This document shows positions 51,297-59,954 of a stretch of 64,000 nucleotides of DNA, piece by piece; positions within the stretch are counted from its first letter, which is position 1, and every line of letters starts with the position of its first letter. The DNA comes from Candidatus Obscuribacterales bacterium. Lineage in GTDB: Bacteria; Cyanobacteriota; Vampirovibrionia; Obscuribacterales; Obscuribacteraceae. The stretch is from assembly GCA_031292355.1 (NCBI GenBank), contig JARLHI010000029.1, positions 53,687 through 117,686 on the forward strand. Reading direction: 5' to 3'. Made by a program: the position numbers and the translations under genes. The notes under the pieces were generated by a model. That model did no database searches. It had not been told where the DNA came from and saw only the letters and a list, made by a program, of their open reading frames with translations.

Positions 51297-53138
51297 ATGT
51301 CAAACATTCTCAAGGCCAAGGCAGCGCCTCGGCCGTCACGGAAACCCTTGGATCGAACTTTCCTGAAGAACTTGTGGAAGCTGTCCACTCCCTACTTCAA
51401 CTCTGAAGAGCGTCTCTCGGCGAGGCTGCGTCTGGCCTCTATCATTGCCTTGAGTTTGTTCGGCGTCTACATGGCGGTCATATTCAATTCGTGGAACAGG
51501 CAGTTTTACGATGCGCTGCAAGCGATGGATTCGACAACTTGCATGCAGCTTATCTTCTCGTGGGCGCCTAGCGACAATAATGGACTCCTGCTTCTGTACA
51601 CGGGCATCATGCCTGGTTTCTGTATTCTAGCTGCGGTGTTCATCGCAGTCAGTGTAGCGACCACGCAGATAAGCATGGGGCTGAGGGTGCGTTGGCGTCG
51701 CTGGATGACCAATCAAAACCTCGACCATTGGCTCGAACATGGCATTCACTATACGATGAATGTGACGAGGAAGGCTGACGATACGGGAGCCGAAAACCCG
51801 GATCAGCGTATTGCCGAAGACGTGCGTCAGTTTATCGACGCCACGTTGTCGTTGACGGTGGACTTGCTTTCGAACATCGTCACCTTCGCTTCCTTCATCA
51901 CACTCTTGTGGGTTTGGTCTGGGGTTATCACCATATATGGTGTTGAAATTCATGGCTATATGGTTTATGTCGCACTCGCCTATTCGGTGATTGGGACATG
52001 GCTTACCCACTTGATTGGCCGCTCATTGGCTAAGCGACGCTTTGAGCAGCAGCGCCTTGAGGCAGATTTGCGCTACGGGCTCATGCGCGTGCGTGAGAAC
52101 TCCGAAGGGATCACGCTTTATAGTGGTGAGACCGACGAAAAACGCGACTTGCGCGAGCGCTTTCAGAAAGTGGTCGGCAATTGGTGGCAGCTTATGTCTC
52201 TCACCAAAAAGCTCAATACTTTGACTACCGGCTACTCTCAGATTGCGATTATTTTTCCCTTCGCGGTGGCGATGCCACGCTATTTCGCGAAGGTGATTAA
52301 GCTGGGCGATCTGATGCAAATTGCCAACGCCTTTGGCCAGGTGCAAGGGGCGTTGTCGTGGATTGTCTCATCTTATGGAGCGCTTGCCGAATGGGAGGCT
52401 ACCGTTGCACGTCTTGCCACCTTTCAGGAGGCAATTGAAACGGCCCGCACTATCGGTAAGAACCTCGTTGTGAACGATTCGAATGCCGATGAAGTGCGGC
52501 TCTCTGGTCTGACGATGAAGTTGCCGGATGATGTGTGTCTGCTGGTCGACGAAAGCTTGACCTTCAAGGGCGGCACGTCGGTTGTGGTGACTGGAGAGAG
52601 CGGCTGCGGTAAGTCGACTCTGTTCCGCACCATCGCCGGTACCTGGCCGTTCGCCGAGGGACTCGTGGAGCGTCCTCTGGGACAGGACCGTTGCATGTTT
52701 GCGCCGCAGCGTCCGTATATACCCCTTGGTACGTTGCGACGCATCGTCGCTTTTCCGAGCGCGGCCGACGCATACTCGACCGACGATATCAAGAATGCAT
52801 TGTCTGATGCCGGGTTGTCGCATCTCGCGAAGGATCTCGACGCAGACGACCGCTGGGCTCAAAGGCTATCTGGTGGAGAACAACAGCGAGTTGCCATTGC
52901 TCGCGCTCTGCTTCTGAAACCAAAGTGGCTTTTTCTTGATGAAGCAACGGCCAGTCTCGACCCTGAGTCAGAAGCTGCTCTCTACGGCGTACTCAAGGCG
53001 CGGCTGGCGGGCACGACTATCATCTCAATCGCTCACCGAGAGGCTGTGGCAGCGTTCCACGATCGGCGACTGGTGATGAAACGTGGTACTAATGGAAAGC
53101 CAGGCACTCTGGTCTGGAGCACCATAAGCGGTGACTAG
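51297..53138 (+). CDS. ABC transporter, YddA/BclA-like (membrane plus ATPase fusion)
   Basis: 613 residues from ATG 51297 (GGAAGGAT upstream); the longer frame overlaps the peptidase gene. An N-terminal membrane domain with about six TM helices shows the family signature SWNRQFYDALQ, MGLRVRWRRWMTNQNLDHWL and NPDQRIAEDVRQFID. The ATPase domain has Walker A GESGCGKST, signature LSGGEQQRVAIARALL and Walker B WLFLDEATASLD. Relatives include YddA, the ABCD peroxisomal carriers and BacA/SbmA-related BclA, which take up peptides or carry acyl chains or cobalamin. At the end of the paralogue array it is a candidate to move the products of peptidase processing, an inference from context. Confidence 0.85.
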   Translation: MSNILKAKAAPRPSRKPLDRTFLKNLWKLSTPYFNSEERLSARLRLASIIALSLFGVYMAVIFNSWNRQFYDALQAMDSTTCMQLIFSWAPSDNNGLLLLYTGIMPGFCILAAVFIAVSVATTQISMGLRVRWRRWMTNQNLDHWLEHGIHYTMNVTRKADDTGAENPDQRIAEDVRQFIDATLSLTVDLLSNIVTFASFITLLWVWSGVITIYGVEIHGYMVYVALAYSVIGTWLTHLIGRSLAKRRFEQQRLEADLRYGLMRVRENSEGITLYSGETDEKRDLRERFQKVVGNWWQLMSLTKKLNTLTTGYSQIAIIFPFAVAMPRYFAKVIKLGDLMQIANAFGQVQGALSWIVSSYGALAEWEATVARLATFQEAIETARTIGKNLVVNDSNADEVRLSGLTMKLPDDVCLLVDESLTFKGGTSVVVTGESGCGKSTLFRTIAGTWPFAEGLVERPLGQDRCMFAPQRPYIPLGTLRRIVAFPSAADAYSTDDIKNALSDAGLSHLAKDLDADDRWAQRLSGGEQQRVAIARALLLKPKWLFLDEATASLDPESEAALYGVLKARLAGTTIISIAHREAVAAFHDRRLVMKRGTNGKPGTLVWSTISGD

Positions 53139-53165
53139 GTTTTCTTAGGTTTCTTCACGGCTGTA

Positions 53166-53212
53166 CACAGCTGCCACGGCCAGACAATCCGTCTGCGCCG
53201 TTGGCAGTTGTG
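53166..53212 (+). terminator. Long hairpin after the ABC transporter gene
   Basis: CACAGCTGCCA pairs with TGGCAGTTGTG, CGGC with GCCG and CAGAC with GTCTG, together about 20 bp with small internal loops. It begins 27 bases past the stop and ends the 20-kb plus-strand run. There is no U-tract. Confidence 0.6.
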
Positions 53213-53362
53213 CTGACATATCTCGGCGATGTGTTCGCCGGGATTTGATAACTTTGTAAGCCTTGGGAGGGGGAGTTGGTCAGTGGTGACTAACATCCCC
53301 TCACTTCTAAAAAAAATTGCCTATGCTGGCACTGCCGGCGGTGGCAGCATGAAGTTTTGTCG

Positions 53363-54088
53363 TCATTTGGGATTATTTCCTAGTGACGTAAGCTCTTTGC
53401 GTGCTGTCCCGTTATCTCCTAGCTGGTACACGTATACGCCCGCCGGTGAAAAAGAGAACGGTTGGAAGGGTTCGGCAAGTAGCTTGTCGAGAAAAGCAAT
53501 GGTTCCGATGCCAGTAGTGACGTGAGGGTTAAAATTTTTGCCGGAAGCTTTTTCGACGTATGAGCTAACCCAATCGATGGTGAATTTGTTGATAGAGGGC
53601 TCTTCTGGCGTGGTAACAAAGGCAGCGGCATTGCCTGTGGGCACCGAATATGGCGCCACCGCTTCTATCAATTCTCTTTGAAGTCTGAGCAAGTTTGCAG
53701 TTGGCTTGACTACGATGCCTGCCAAACCTGTTTTATCGCCTTTCCCGTAATAGTATTTGAAAGCGTTTAACCGCCACCGCATCGGTCTTTCCTTCCTAAT
53801 AACGCTGTTGGCAGCATCGAATACTTTATTCAAATCCGATGTTTTAACGTATCTTTGTAGCAGGGTGATGTGCGGATTGTGTGACGCGTCCAGCGCAAAT
53901 CCTTGCGGGTAATCCTTCAGTAGCCGCGCGTTAGACTCTTGAGCACGATTGCTCATGGTGGCATCAGGTTTCAGCACTATGTCAATGGCAGATAATTGAG
54001 TCTCTGTTGCATGCAGAGCTCCGACGGTCAACAATGAGCTGATAAAAGCTAGTAGAGTTGCGCTTCGGAACGTGGTGCGGATGGACAT
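53363..54088 (-). CDS. Secreted 2H-phosphoesterase family protein
   Basis: 241 residues from ATG 54088. Signal peptide (RSATLLAFISSLLTVGALHA). Two H-x-T motifs mark the 2H superfamily: SHNPHITLLQRYV at about residue 75 and NFNPHVTTGIG at about 190. The 2'-5' RNA ligase/cyclic phosphodiesterase fold normally acts on RNA ends or cyclic nucleotides inside cells; here export is predicted, so the substrate could be extracellular nucleotides or phosphodiesters. It is larger than the compact cytoplasmic 2H-like protein at 11845. The gene runs against the end of the 20-kb cluster. Confidence 0.7.
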   Translation of the reverse strand: MSIRTTFRSATLLAFISSLLTVGALHATETQLSAIDIVLKPDATMSNRAQESNARLLKDYPQGFALDASHNPHITLLQRYVKTSDLNKVFDAANSVIRKERPMRWRLNAFKYYYGKGDKTGLAGIVVKPTANLLRLQRELIEAVAPYSVPTGNAAAFVTTPEEPSINKFTIDWVSSYVEKASGKNFNPHVTTGIGTIAFLDKLLAEPFQPFSFSPAGVYVYQLGDNGTARKELTSLGNNPK

Positions 54089-54334
54089 ATTTGGAGTTCT
54101 TCTCTTGAGCAAATTATGCCACTGGAATTATGTCAGAAATGACCTTCTTTTGCTATTTAATTACCTAAAATAGTTTAATTCGGTATTGCTCCCTAAAAAG
54201 GGAAAGCACCAAAGTGGTCTGATACTTTCCGGGAGACTTATTCGGGCAGCCACAGCTGCCACCAAGAACAAGAGAGTGTTGTTGCCAGCACCCCCTTGTC
54301 CTTGGTTTGGTAAAGCGGACACCCAACTGTCAGA

Positions 54335-54934
54335 CTACGCCCAGACTTGGGTCTGGAACGCGATGCAGATGGTGGTCCATGTGCCGTCACCCCATTCGAT
54401 GAAGATGGCGCCGTCTTGATAGCTGCCATTGTCACCGCTGAAGCGACCGACGTTGCCCTCGTTCTTGTGCACGTCGTGGACACCGCCGGCGTAGAGCTGA
54501 CCGAAGATGTACACAGTCGCAGTCGACTGAATCGCCTTCTTCAAGACGGTATCGAGCTGCGTGTGCAGAATCGTCGGAGTGGAGGCGCCGAGCGGCAACA
54601 AGGTCATCTGCTGCTGGGTCACCAGCCAGGGCATGAGATCCATGTCGATCGCGGCACCGCCGGCGGCACTGTGAAGATGGTGTACGCCTTCGCCGAGCGC
54701 TTGCAACGCGGTCGCGTTGGCGGGCACGTAGTTTTCCTGGATGTAGAACAAGACCTCCGAGGCTTCCACGCCGTTCTTGCCCGGGGCGGGCGTGTTGGAT
54801 TCGACGTTGACTGCTGCGACGAGGTTCTGACAGGCCGCCGTGATCGGAACGTGAGCGTGAGGACCACCACTGGTCACGACAATGTCATCGGCAGTGATGT
54901 GTCCGACGACGACGCCATAATTTTGAATCGGCAT
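54335..54934 (-). CDS. YukJ-like protein (DUF2278)
   Basis: 199 residues; AAGGAGG precedes the ATG. The N-terminus MPIQNYGVVVGHITA and the C-terminal stretch GGVHDVHKNEGNVGRF followed by SYQDGAIFIEWGDGTWTTIC and IAFQTQVW are the recognisable DUF2278 pattern. In some bacteria such proteins are about 220 residues and of unknown biochemistry. No signal peptide. It may form a unit with the C1 peptidase gene upstream (146 bases between). An AT-poor, Ala/Val-rich composition suggests good expression. Confidence 0.75.
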   Translation of the reverse strand: MPIQNYGVVVGHITADDIVVTSGGPHAHVPITAACQNLVAAVNVESNTPAPGKNGVEASEVLFYIQENYVPANATALQALGEGVHHLHSAAGGAAIDMDLMPWLVTQQQMTLLPLGASTPTILHTQLDTVLKKAIQSTATVYIFGQLYAGGVHDVHKNEGNVGRFSGDNGSYQDGAIFIEWGDGTWTTICIAFQTQVWA

Positions 54935-55080
54935 TTTGTGCCTCCTTGGTTAATTGCGGAGCCTTTGGCCACGCGGATGAACTCCGGGCGGAAGCACGGA
55001 GTTTTGGAACTTGAATAGGAAAAGCGCGCACGTAGACCCGCAGGAAGTCTTTTGAACTCTCTGCGGGCTACGCGAACACT

Positions 55081-55932
55081 TCAAGCAGCCAGAGCGGCCA
55101 ACCGGTGAGCTTTTCTACGAGCTCTGGCTGCCGTGGACGCCGACACCAGACGGATGGTCCAGAAATCGTCGCTCAGCTTTTTGTCGGTGATGTAGGCATA
55201 CGGCATGTAGCAGTAGCCATGATCACCCCAATCAGCGCCCCAGCTGTTGCGCACGATGAAACACTGCATGTCGTCGTTGTAGCCGACGATTGCAACAGCG
55301 TGACCGCCGATGTTCTTCTCGCCCTTCTTCGGCATCGGTACCATGCCGGTCTTAGCGACTTTGGCCGATTCGAACGAGGAGTACACGTTGAAGCCGAAGG
55401 CGATGGGGTAGCCTTCGTCCAGGCAGCTCTTGAGGTGCTCGAGGTCCTGAGCAACGCGCATGTACTTAATCGCGCGGTGTTTCAGGGCTTCGGTGTAGCA
55501 GTCGGGCGTGGGCTTCTTGGTAAACTGAGAGACGTCGTAGGGCCACAAGGTTTCGGAACAGAAACCCTGTTTCGCGACGGTCTTGATGCCAGTCCGGACC
55601 TCCGAGCCAGAATCTTCGCCGACGGTGCCTTGCATCACTCTGGCGTTGTAGTACATGAACAGCCGCGCGGGCATGAAGGAATTCAACAGGCGCTGCTTCA
55701 GTTCATCGAAATGAACGGTGAAGCCGACCGAATTGAAGACGCAACTGCCAAGCGGGCCCTGGTTGTAGATCGGGGGACAGAAGGAACGAAGGTCGACGAT
55801 CTTTGCAGTGGGTTTACGGCGGGGCACGTAGTGAAGATCGCGATGATCCTTGCTGTCCCTTTTCCATCCACTGTAAAGACGATATTTCTTCTGCGACCGG
55901 GTGTTGTTTTGAGTTTTGATTTGAGTTTTCAT
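55081..55932 (-). CDS. Papain-family cysteine peptidase (C1)
   Basis: 283 residues. A basic N-terminal pro-like region (to about 48, YSGWKRDSKDHRDLHYVPRR) is followed by a C1 core: IVDLRSFCPPIYNQGPLGSC with the catalytic Cys, the His in GGHAVAIVGYND and the Asn in VRNSWGADWGDHGYCYMPY. The Gln of the oxyanion hole is in NQGPLGS. All catalytic residues are present. No signal peptide is seen, so localisation is uncertain. The C-terminus is Ala/Arg-rich (TAARARRKAHRLAALAA). CAGGAGA precedes the ATG. A cytoplasmic or released digestive peptidase is plausible. Confidence 0.85.
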   Translation of the reverse strand: MKTQIKTQNNTRSQKKYRLYSGWKRDSKDHRDLHYVPRRKPTAKIVDLRSFCPPIYNQGPLGSCVFNSVGFTVHFDELKQRLLNSFMPARLFMYYNARVMQGTVGEDSGSEVRTGIKTVAKQGFCSETLWPYDVSQFTKKPTPDCYTEALKHRAIKYMRVAQDLEHLKSCLDEGYPIAFGFNVYSSFESAKVAKTGMVPMPKKGEKNIGGHAVAIVGYNDDMQCFIVRNSWGADWGDHGYCYMPYAYITDKKLSDDFWTIRLVSASTAARARRKAHRLAALAA

Positions 55933-56633
55933 GACTGAGTCTCCTGCGACCTCGAACGGGTCGTTGGTTGTAATCGCGGAAAATCACCCAAGCGGTCAGC
56001 TCCCACACAGTTCTTAGGCTGTTTGAAGAGTTCTCTTCGAGTCGGTGTGTTTGCTTTCTGGGTTTTTCTTTGATTGATTTGATGAAGGTTGGATATGTCT
56101 AATCCGTACTCCTAGCCATGCGTAAAAACCAAATTAATTTCGCCTGGATGGGGCGGCAGTAAAACGCCGTTAAATGGGCACAGGTGAGCCTGTAGCTTCA
56201 GCTCGCGGAGCGGAAGCACATTGGCGCAGACCAAAAACCATTGATGTAACAATCTAGCGCTAGGATGCGAGCGTCTTTTTGCCGATGCAGTTTTCGATCG
56301 TTTTGAAGGGCAAAACTTTGCCTAAAAGCAATCAAAGAGACAGTCACATCGAACGAGAATCTTTCTCTTCACTAGACCTACAACCACAGACCGGTTTCTA
56401 TTTGCGCGCTAGCTTCGCTAGCTAAAAGTAGAAACTTTGGGGGGAGAAATACCACTTAGCACCAAAGTTTGAATCACGTTGAGCGACACATATGGCAGTT
56501 TTATTTGAGTGCCATTGAATGCCTGGTGTAGGGTCGAGCTGTCATTCTTTTTTTTCACGCCGGAGCAAACACCAGACAGTTAAACGCAGCAAAATCCCTC
56601 CATCACTTTCTAATCAACTTTCGGAGTCAATCA
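55933..56633. other. Divergent intergenic region with hairpins
   Basis: About 700 bases between the C1 peptidase (minus) and the ATPase gene (plus), with no coding frame. It contains small palindromes near 56178-56215 (ACAGG/CCTGT, GCTC/GAGC), one copy of AACTTTGCCTAAAA at 56314, and two strong adjoining hairpins at 56394-56470 annotated separately. Confidence 0.5.
56394..56470 (+). promoter_or_regulatory. Two adjoining hairpins in the leader of the ATPase gene
   Basis: First: GTTTCTA/TAGAAAC outer stem around GCTAGC-TTC-GCTAGC (56394-56435). Second: perfect 9-bp AAACTTTGG/CCAAAGTTT with a 21-base loop (56432-56470). They share four bases, so the two could be mutually exclusive. The position, about 165 bases before ATG 56634, suits a structured leader or small RNA. 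Confidence 0.4.
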
Positions 56634-57434
56634 ATGTTGCAGCAGACCGAACAGACCTTCTTCGACCGCTTCGACTGCCTATTTAACGGTATCGATGAAG
56701 CGAAACTGCGCCAGCTTGTGAGCACTGAGTTCATTCAACGCGGCGAAAACTTGCTGATTATCGGCGGAGCCGGCAGTGGCAAGAGTGCCATCGCAAAAGA
56801 AATCGTGCGCGAAGCCACGCTGCGCGGTTTGCTTTGCACTCAAGTGTCGGATTATGACCCGAGGGCGACAACGCACTTCCTCGACATGGGTCGCGAAGCG
56901 CTCGAAGATGGCAGTTCTCGATTTCATTCCTCGTGGCTCGAGCCGGATCTTCTTATTGTCGACGAGGCGCAGCGCCTGCTTGAGGACGCATCGCACGAGT
57001 TCACCTTCCTTTTGTGCCAGCGCATCGCTCTGGGCAAATCGAATTTGCTCCTGGTGGCGAGTCACGGCTGGCGCAATGCAGCAAAAATGCGCTCTTACCA
57101 GACCAGGGTCAATGAGGGCGCGATATGCAACATTCTCAGCGACATTTCACATGCTCGCTGGGCGGAGAAAATAGCACACTGCCGTGCCATGTCGCTGGAC
57201 CTCCAAATGCAGTTGCTCGGAATCGGTCTGATGAACTGGGCCGACCCGCGAAAAAAGGAGGTTTTCGATCTCTTGCATGTTCCCCACACGCGAGAAGCTC
57301 AGACCCTCAAGGAAGAATTCGACCTTGGCCTGTTTGCGTGGTGCAAGCAGAGCTTAACCCAGTGGATGCAGGGGCCTGGCTGGAAACCTTTCTGGCACGT
57401 GCTCTACACCGGCGACAAGAACTATCGGCTGTAA
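56634..57434 (+). CDS. Orphan P-loop ATPase, TniB/ExeA/IstB-like
   Basis: 266 residues. Walker A is GGAGSGKS near residue 44 and Walker B LLIVDEAQRLLED near 104; a sensor-like NLLLVASHGWRNAAKM follows. The arrangement DEAQRL plus a sensor strand is that of the AAA proteins TniB, MuB, ExeA and IstB/DnaC. The C-terminal part (about 185-266) is helical with Trp-rich ends (WMQGPGWKPFWHVLYTG). No transposase, secretion or CRISPR gene is next to it, so the usual partners are missing. ATG follows CGGAGTC. It ends before a strong terminator and is likely monocistronic. Confidence 0.75.
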   Translation: MLQQTEQTFFDRFDCLFNGIDEAKLRQLVSTEFIQRGENLLIIGGAGSGKSAIAKEIVREATLRGLLCTQVSDYDPRATTHFLDMGREALEDGSSRFHSSWLEPDLLIVDEAQRLLEDASHEFTFLLCQRIALGKSNLLLVASHGWRNAAKMRSYQTRVNEGAICNILSDISHARWAEKIAHCRAMSLDLQMQLLGIGLMNWADPRKKEVFDLLHVPHTREAQTLKEEFDLGLFAWCKQSLTQWMQGPGWKPFWHVLYTGDKNYRL

Positions 57435-57458
57435 TTTCACAGCTAACGCACTAGGGTG

Positions 57459-57490
57459 GAAGGGGCAAAATTATATTGCCCCTTCTATCT
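57459..57490 (+). terminator. Rho-independent terminator
   Basis: GAAGGGGCAA and TTGCCCCTTC are perfect complements around AATTATA, followed by TATCTTTT. It terminates the ATPase gene. Confidence 0.8.
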
Positions 57491-57524
57491 TTTGCGTCAA
57501 CTTTGCCTAAAATGAACAACCAAA

Positions 57525-57563
57525 AAACAGTGACATTGGACTGAAAGTCCGACATCACTGTTT
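57525..57563. terminator. Second hairpin between convergent genes
   Basis: AAACAGTGA/TCACTGTTT and GGACT/AGTCC make a two-part stem with an A-run before and T-rich sequence after it. It serves as terminator for the lipid kinase gene on the minus strand, which ends at 57580. Confidence 0.7.
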
Positions 57564-57579
57564 GTAATTCGCACCCCCT

Positions 57580-58512
57580 TCAGGCGGCTAGAACAATGCG
57601 CACAGCCGCTTTGAGTGCTGTGATTTTCATCCACGATGTCGCTTCACCAGGGTCGCCATCAAGGTTTGGAATCGCTGGTGTATCCAGTTGGATTACCAGT
57701 TCTTTGCGGCGCAACCGGAAGTAATCGTGCGATTGTTCATGGCTGCCGATCACGTATCGTGCTGCCATTTTGCCCAGACGATAAAAACTCGAGCTGCGCA
57801 CGACGACCAGATCCAGCAGTCCATCTGCAGCGTTGCATCCGCGAGCAATCAAAGGCATTTGCTTGGGCGGCACGTTGAGGACGAACAAGGACGAGCCTCG
57901 TTCGTTGAAGGTGCGATCGCTGCTTGCAATGTCGTAGGTATGGTTGCGCGGACGCAGGGCGGCTTTGGCCATGCCCACATAATATGCGGCTTGACCGATG
58001 CGGCGCTTGATTTTAGGATCCGCGTTGGAGATGGCGTCTGTCATGTCACCGAAGCCGATGCCGACCAGGAGGTAGCGCCGTTTTACGAGTCCTTGACAGT
58101 TGATATAGTCCAGCTGCATCAAGTCGATGGGCTGGGGCTCACCATGCAAGATCATCTCGACGAAATCATGGACTGTGGGCTGTCCATAAAAGTGTGAGGC
58201 GAATAAGTTCGCCGTGCCACCCGGGAAAATTCCCATCGGCGTATCGGTGCCGATGATTCCTTCTGCGACACCGTCTGCGGTGCCATCACCACCTACTGCA
58301 ATGATCAAGCGCACTCCTGATACCTGAGCCTGCCTTGCGAGTTCGGTTGCGGAATTCGGTTCAGCGGTGGTCGTCAAAGAAACTACTTTGATGCCGTAAG
58401 CTTCCAGAGCACTGATTAATTTGATGATGGTGCCATTTTTAGCTGACCCGCCAATGGGGTTGAAAATGATGGCGACCGTGGCGTTGCGCCAGTCTTCTGT
58501 GCAGACTTGCAT
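57580..58512 (-). CDS. Diacylglycerol/lipid kinase family protein (DAGK catalytic domain)
   Basis: 310 residues, the length of YegS/DgkB-type enzymes. The DAGK catalytic domain shows FNPIGGSAKNG near the start, the ATP-binding VGGDGTADGVAEG, and PMGIFPGGTANLFASHF. The C-terminal beta-domain includes GIGFGDMTDAISN and CNAADGLLDLVVV, also typical. It phosphorylates a membrane lipid such as diacylglycerol, or a related substrate, at the inner membrane; the exact lipid cannot be told. It follows, 90 bases apart and on the same strand, an all-helical protein gene (58603), which may be co-transcribed with it. Confidence 0.9.
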   Translation of the reverse strand: MQVCTEDWRNATVAIIFNPIGGSAKNGTIIKLISALEAYGIKVVSLTTTAEPNSATELARQAQVSGVRLIIAVGGDGTADGVAEGIIGTDTPMGIFPGGTANLFASHFYGQPTVHDFVEMILHGEPQPIDLMQLDYINCQGLVKRRYLLVGIGFGDMTDAISNADPKIKRRIGQAAYYVGMAKAALRPRNHTYDIASSDRTFNERGSSLFVLNVPPKQMPLIARGCNAADGLLDLVVVRSSSFYRLGKMAARYVIGSHEQSHDYFRLRRKELVIQLDTPAIPNLDGDPGEATSWMKITALKAAVRIVLAA

Positions 58513-58602
58513 GGACGATTCCAGTCAGAGTTATAGACGGGCCGCAAATGTTTAGTTTGCAGCCCCAGATGGTTTGGAGATTTGAGGCGTAACCCGTCTG
58601 CG

Positions 58603-59451
58603 TTAGACTTCTGCTTTGAGCGTTCGCAGGATCTTTTTCGCCTGGTCCAAGTGGAATTTGCTGTTCGAGAAATCCTTTGTCGAGAGCGATGACTGGGCGC
58701 GACGAAGAGCTTTATGCAAGCTTGCTCTGTCAACCTGACCGAGTACGAATTCTCTTTGATTGTCGACGTCGTGCAAAATCATTCCGGACCAACGGCAGAA
58801 CGCAGCGGCTTTTTCGTAATCGCAGAGGAAGAGGAAAAAGCGGTTGATGGAGTATGAAGCATTAACCACGGCTGTGCCAATGAGATTGAGGGTCTGACTG
58901 TCGCTGCGGAAGTCGGACGCGGCTTTTTTGGTGAGAGGGAAAATCAGCTCGCGTATATCTTCCAGATTGGACATCAGCCGATTGAGAAGCTCTGCGTCGG
59001 TGTAGATGATGCCTGCGTCTATGTGTCTGCTCACCATTTTGACGAGTTGTTCGGCGTGGCCCTGGGCTTCGAGTACTGCGCACGGCAATTTGGAGGCAAT
59101 GTTCGTCTGTTGACGCCTGCAGCCAGCCAGTCGGCGCAGTGCAGCTTCAACAGCGATGACCAGGTCGCGGTGCTGACGAAGAATGTGACCGCAATTGAGA
59201 GCCAATTGCTGACACTTTGTGGAGGCGAGCAGAATCAGGTCCACGTAGGCGTCGGACACTGTTTGCAGATCGTTTTCGCCAATCTCGACCGCGACTTCCT
59301 CAGCCTTGATCAACCACGAGATGGCTTGTCCGAAAGGCAGGTCGCCATCAGGAAGTCGAAGCGCCTGCTTTGACTTTTCCATGAGATTTTCGAAGGTTGC
59401 CAGTTTGGCAGAGGCGGTTTCGGACGTGCTAGTTTGCTGGGAGTTACTCAT
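58603..59451 (-). CDS. All-helical protein, TPR-like, unknown function
   Basis: 282 residues, predominantly amphipathic helices and no TM. The start, MSNSQQTSTSETAS, is disordered. Later segments such as FGQAISWLIKAEEVAVEIGE and DFSNSKFHLDQAKKILRTLK resemble single TPR units, but the repeats are not regular enough to call. Several Cys are spread through the helices. GGAGCTCGTC precedes the ATG. Neighbour of the lipid kinase gene. No family recognised. Confidence 0.6.
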   Translation of the reverse strand: MSNSQQTSTSETASAKLATFENLMEKSKQALRLPDGDLPFGQAISWLIKAEEVAVEIGENDLQTVSDAYVDLILLASTKCQQLALNCGHILRQHRDLVIAVEAALRRLAGCRRQQTNIASKLPCAVLEAQGHAEQLVKMVSRHIDAGIIYTDAELLNRLMSNLEDIRELIFPLTKKAASDFRSDSQTLNLIGTAVVNASYSINRFFLFLCDYEKAAAFCRWSGMILHDVDNQREFVLGQVDRASLHKALRRAQSSLSTKDFSNSKFHLDQAKKILRTLKAEV

Positions 59452-59954
59452 GACGAGCTCCTGGTGGAAAGATTAGAGAGGACGTAAGGTCGCAATGTCG
59501 GCGAACTTGTGCTGTATAAGGAGAATTTGGCTGAGGTGGTGGCTTCTGAAAGTAGATTCGTGGTTGATGAAATCCTGAAGCAAATAAAAAGAGAATGCCA
59601 CAAGAAGCTAACAGCTTTTGACCTGTGAATTCCACCCGTGAAACCTCTCGCTAGCCATTCCACTTGGCCTAGCTGCGCCAGCGCTCCGCTTGTGCGAATG
59701 ACCGGCTAGCGAGAGCTGGCGCCAAATCTTTACAAAAATAAAGTCGATTTAAGGTCGTTTGAGTACACATAATTTGCATCCAGAGGGTCATAAGTATAGA
59801 TTCAAAGAGATATTTATAAACTTCTCTTTCTCTTAAAGGCTTCTACGCGCGCGACAACAATTAATCCAACTCTATCTACTTTCGCGCCCGTACACGAGAC
59901 TTAAATGGTTTTGCTTGTGCTTACACCCTAGATTCGTCTGCTAGAGTTACAGCT
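59452..59954. other. Divergent intergenic region with a long inverted repeat
   Basis: It separates the all-helical gene (minus) from the M24 peptidase gene (plus). It contains a 12-bp inverted repeat (59645-59715, annotated separately) and AT-rich promoter-like sequence from 59730 on. Short frames present on both strands do not look like proteins. Confidence 0.45.
59645..59715. repeat. Inverted repeat with 12-bp perfect arms
   Basis: CTCTCGCTAGCC (59645-59656) and GGCTAGCGAGAG (59704-59715) are exact complements, separated by 47 bases that contain GCGCCAGCGC. The CTAGC core also occurs in other intergenic palindromes of this window (for example 56408-56422). It may be a small non-autonomous element or a structured RNA. 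Confidence 0.5.

Noticed and set aside
55105..55938. A 277-residue plus-strand frame opposite the C1 peptidase
   Set aside because: The minus frame has the Cys, His and Asn of papain-type enzymes and a good ribosome site; the plus frame has neither motifs nor ribosome site.
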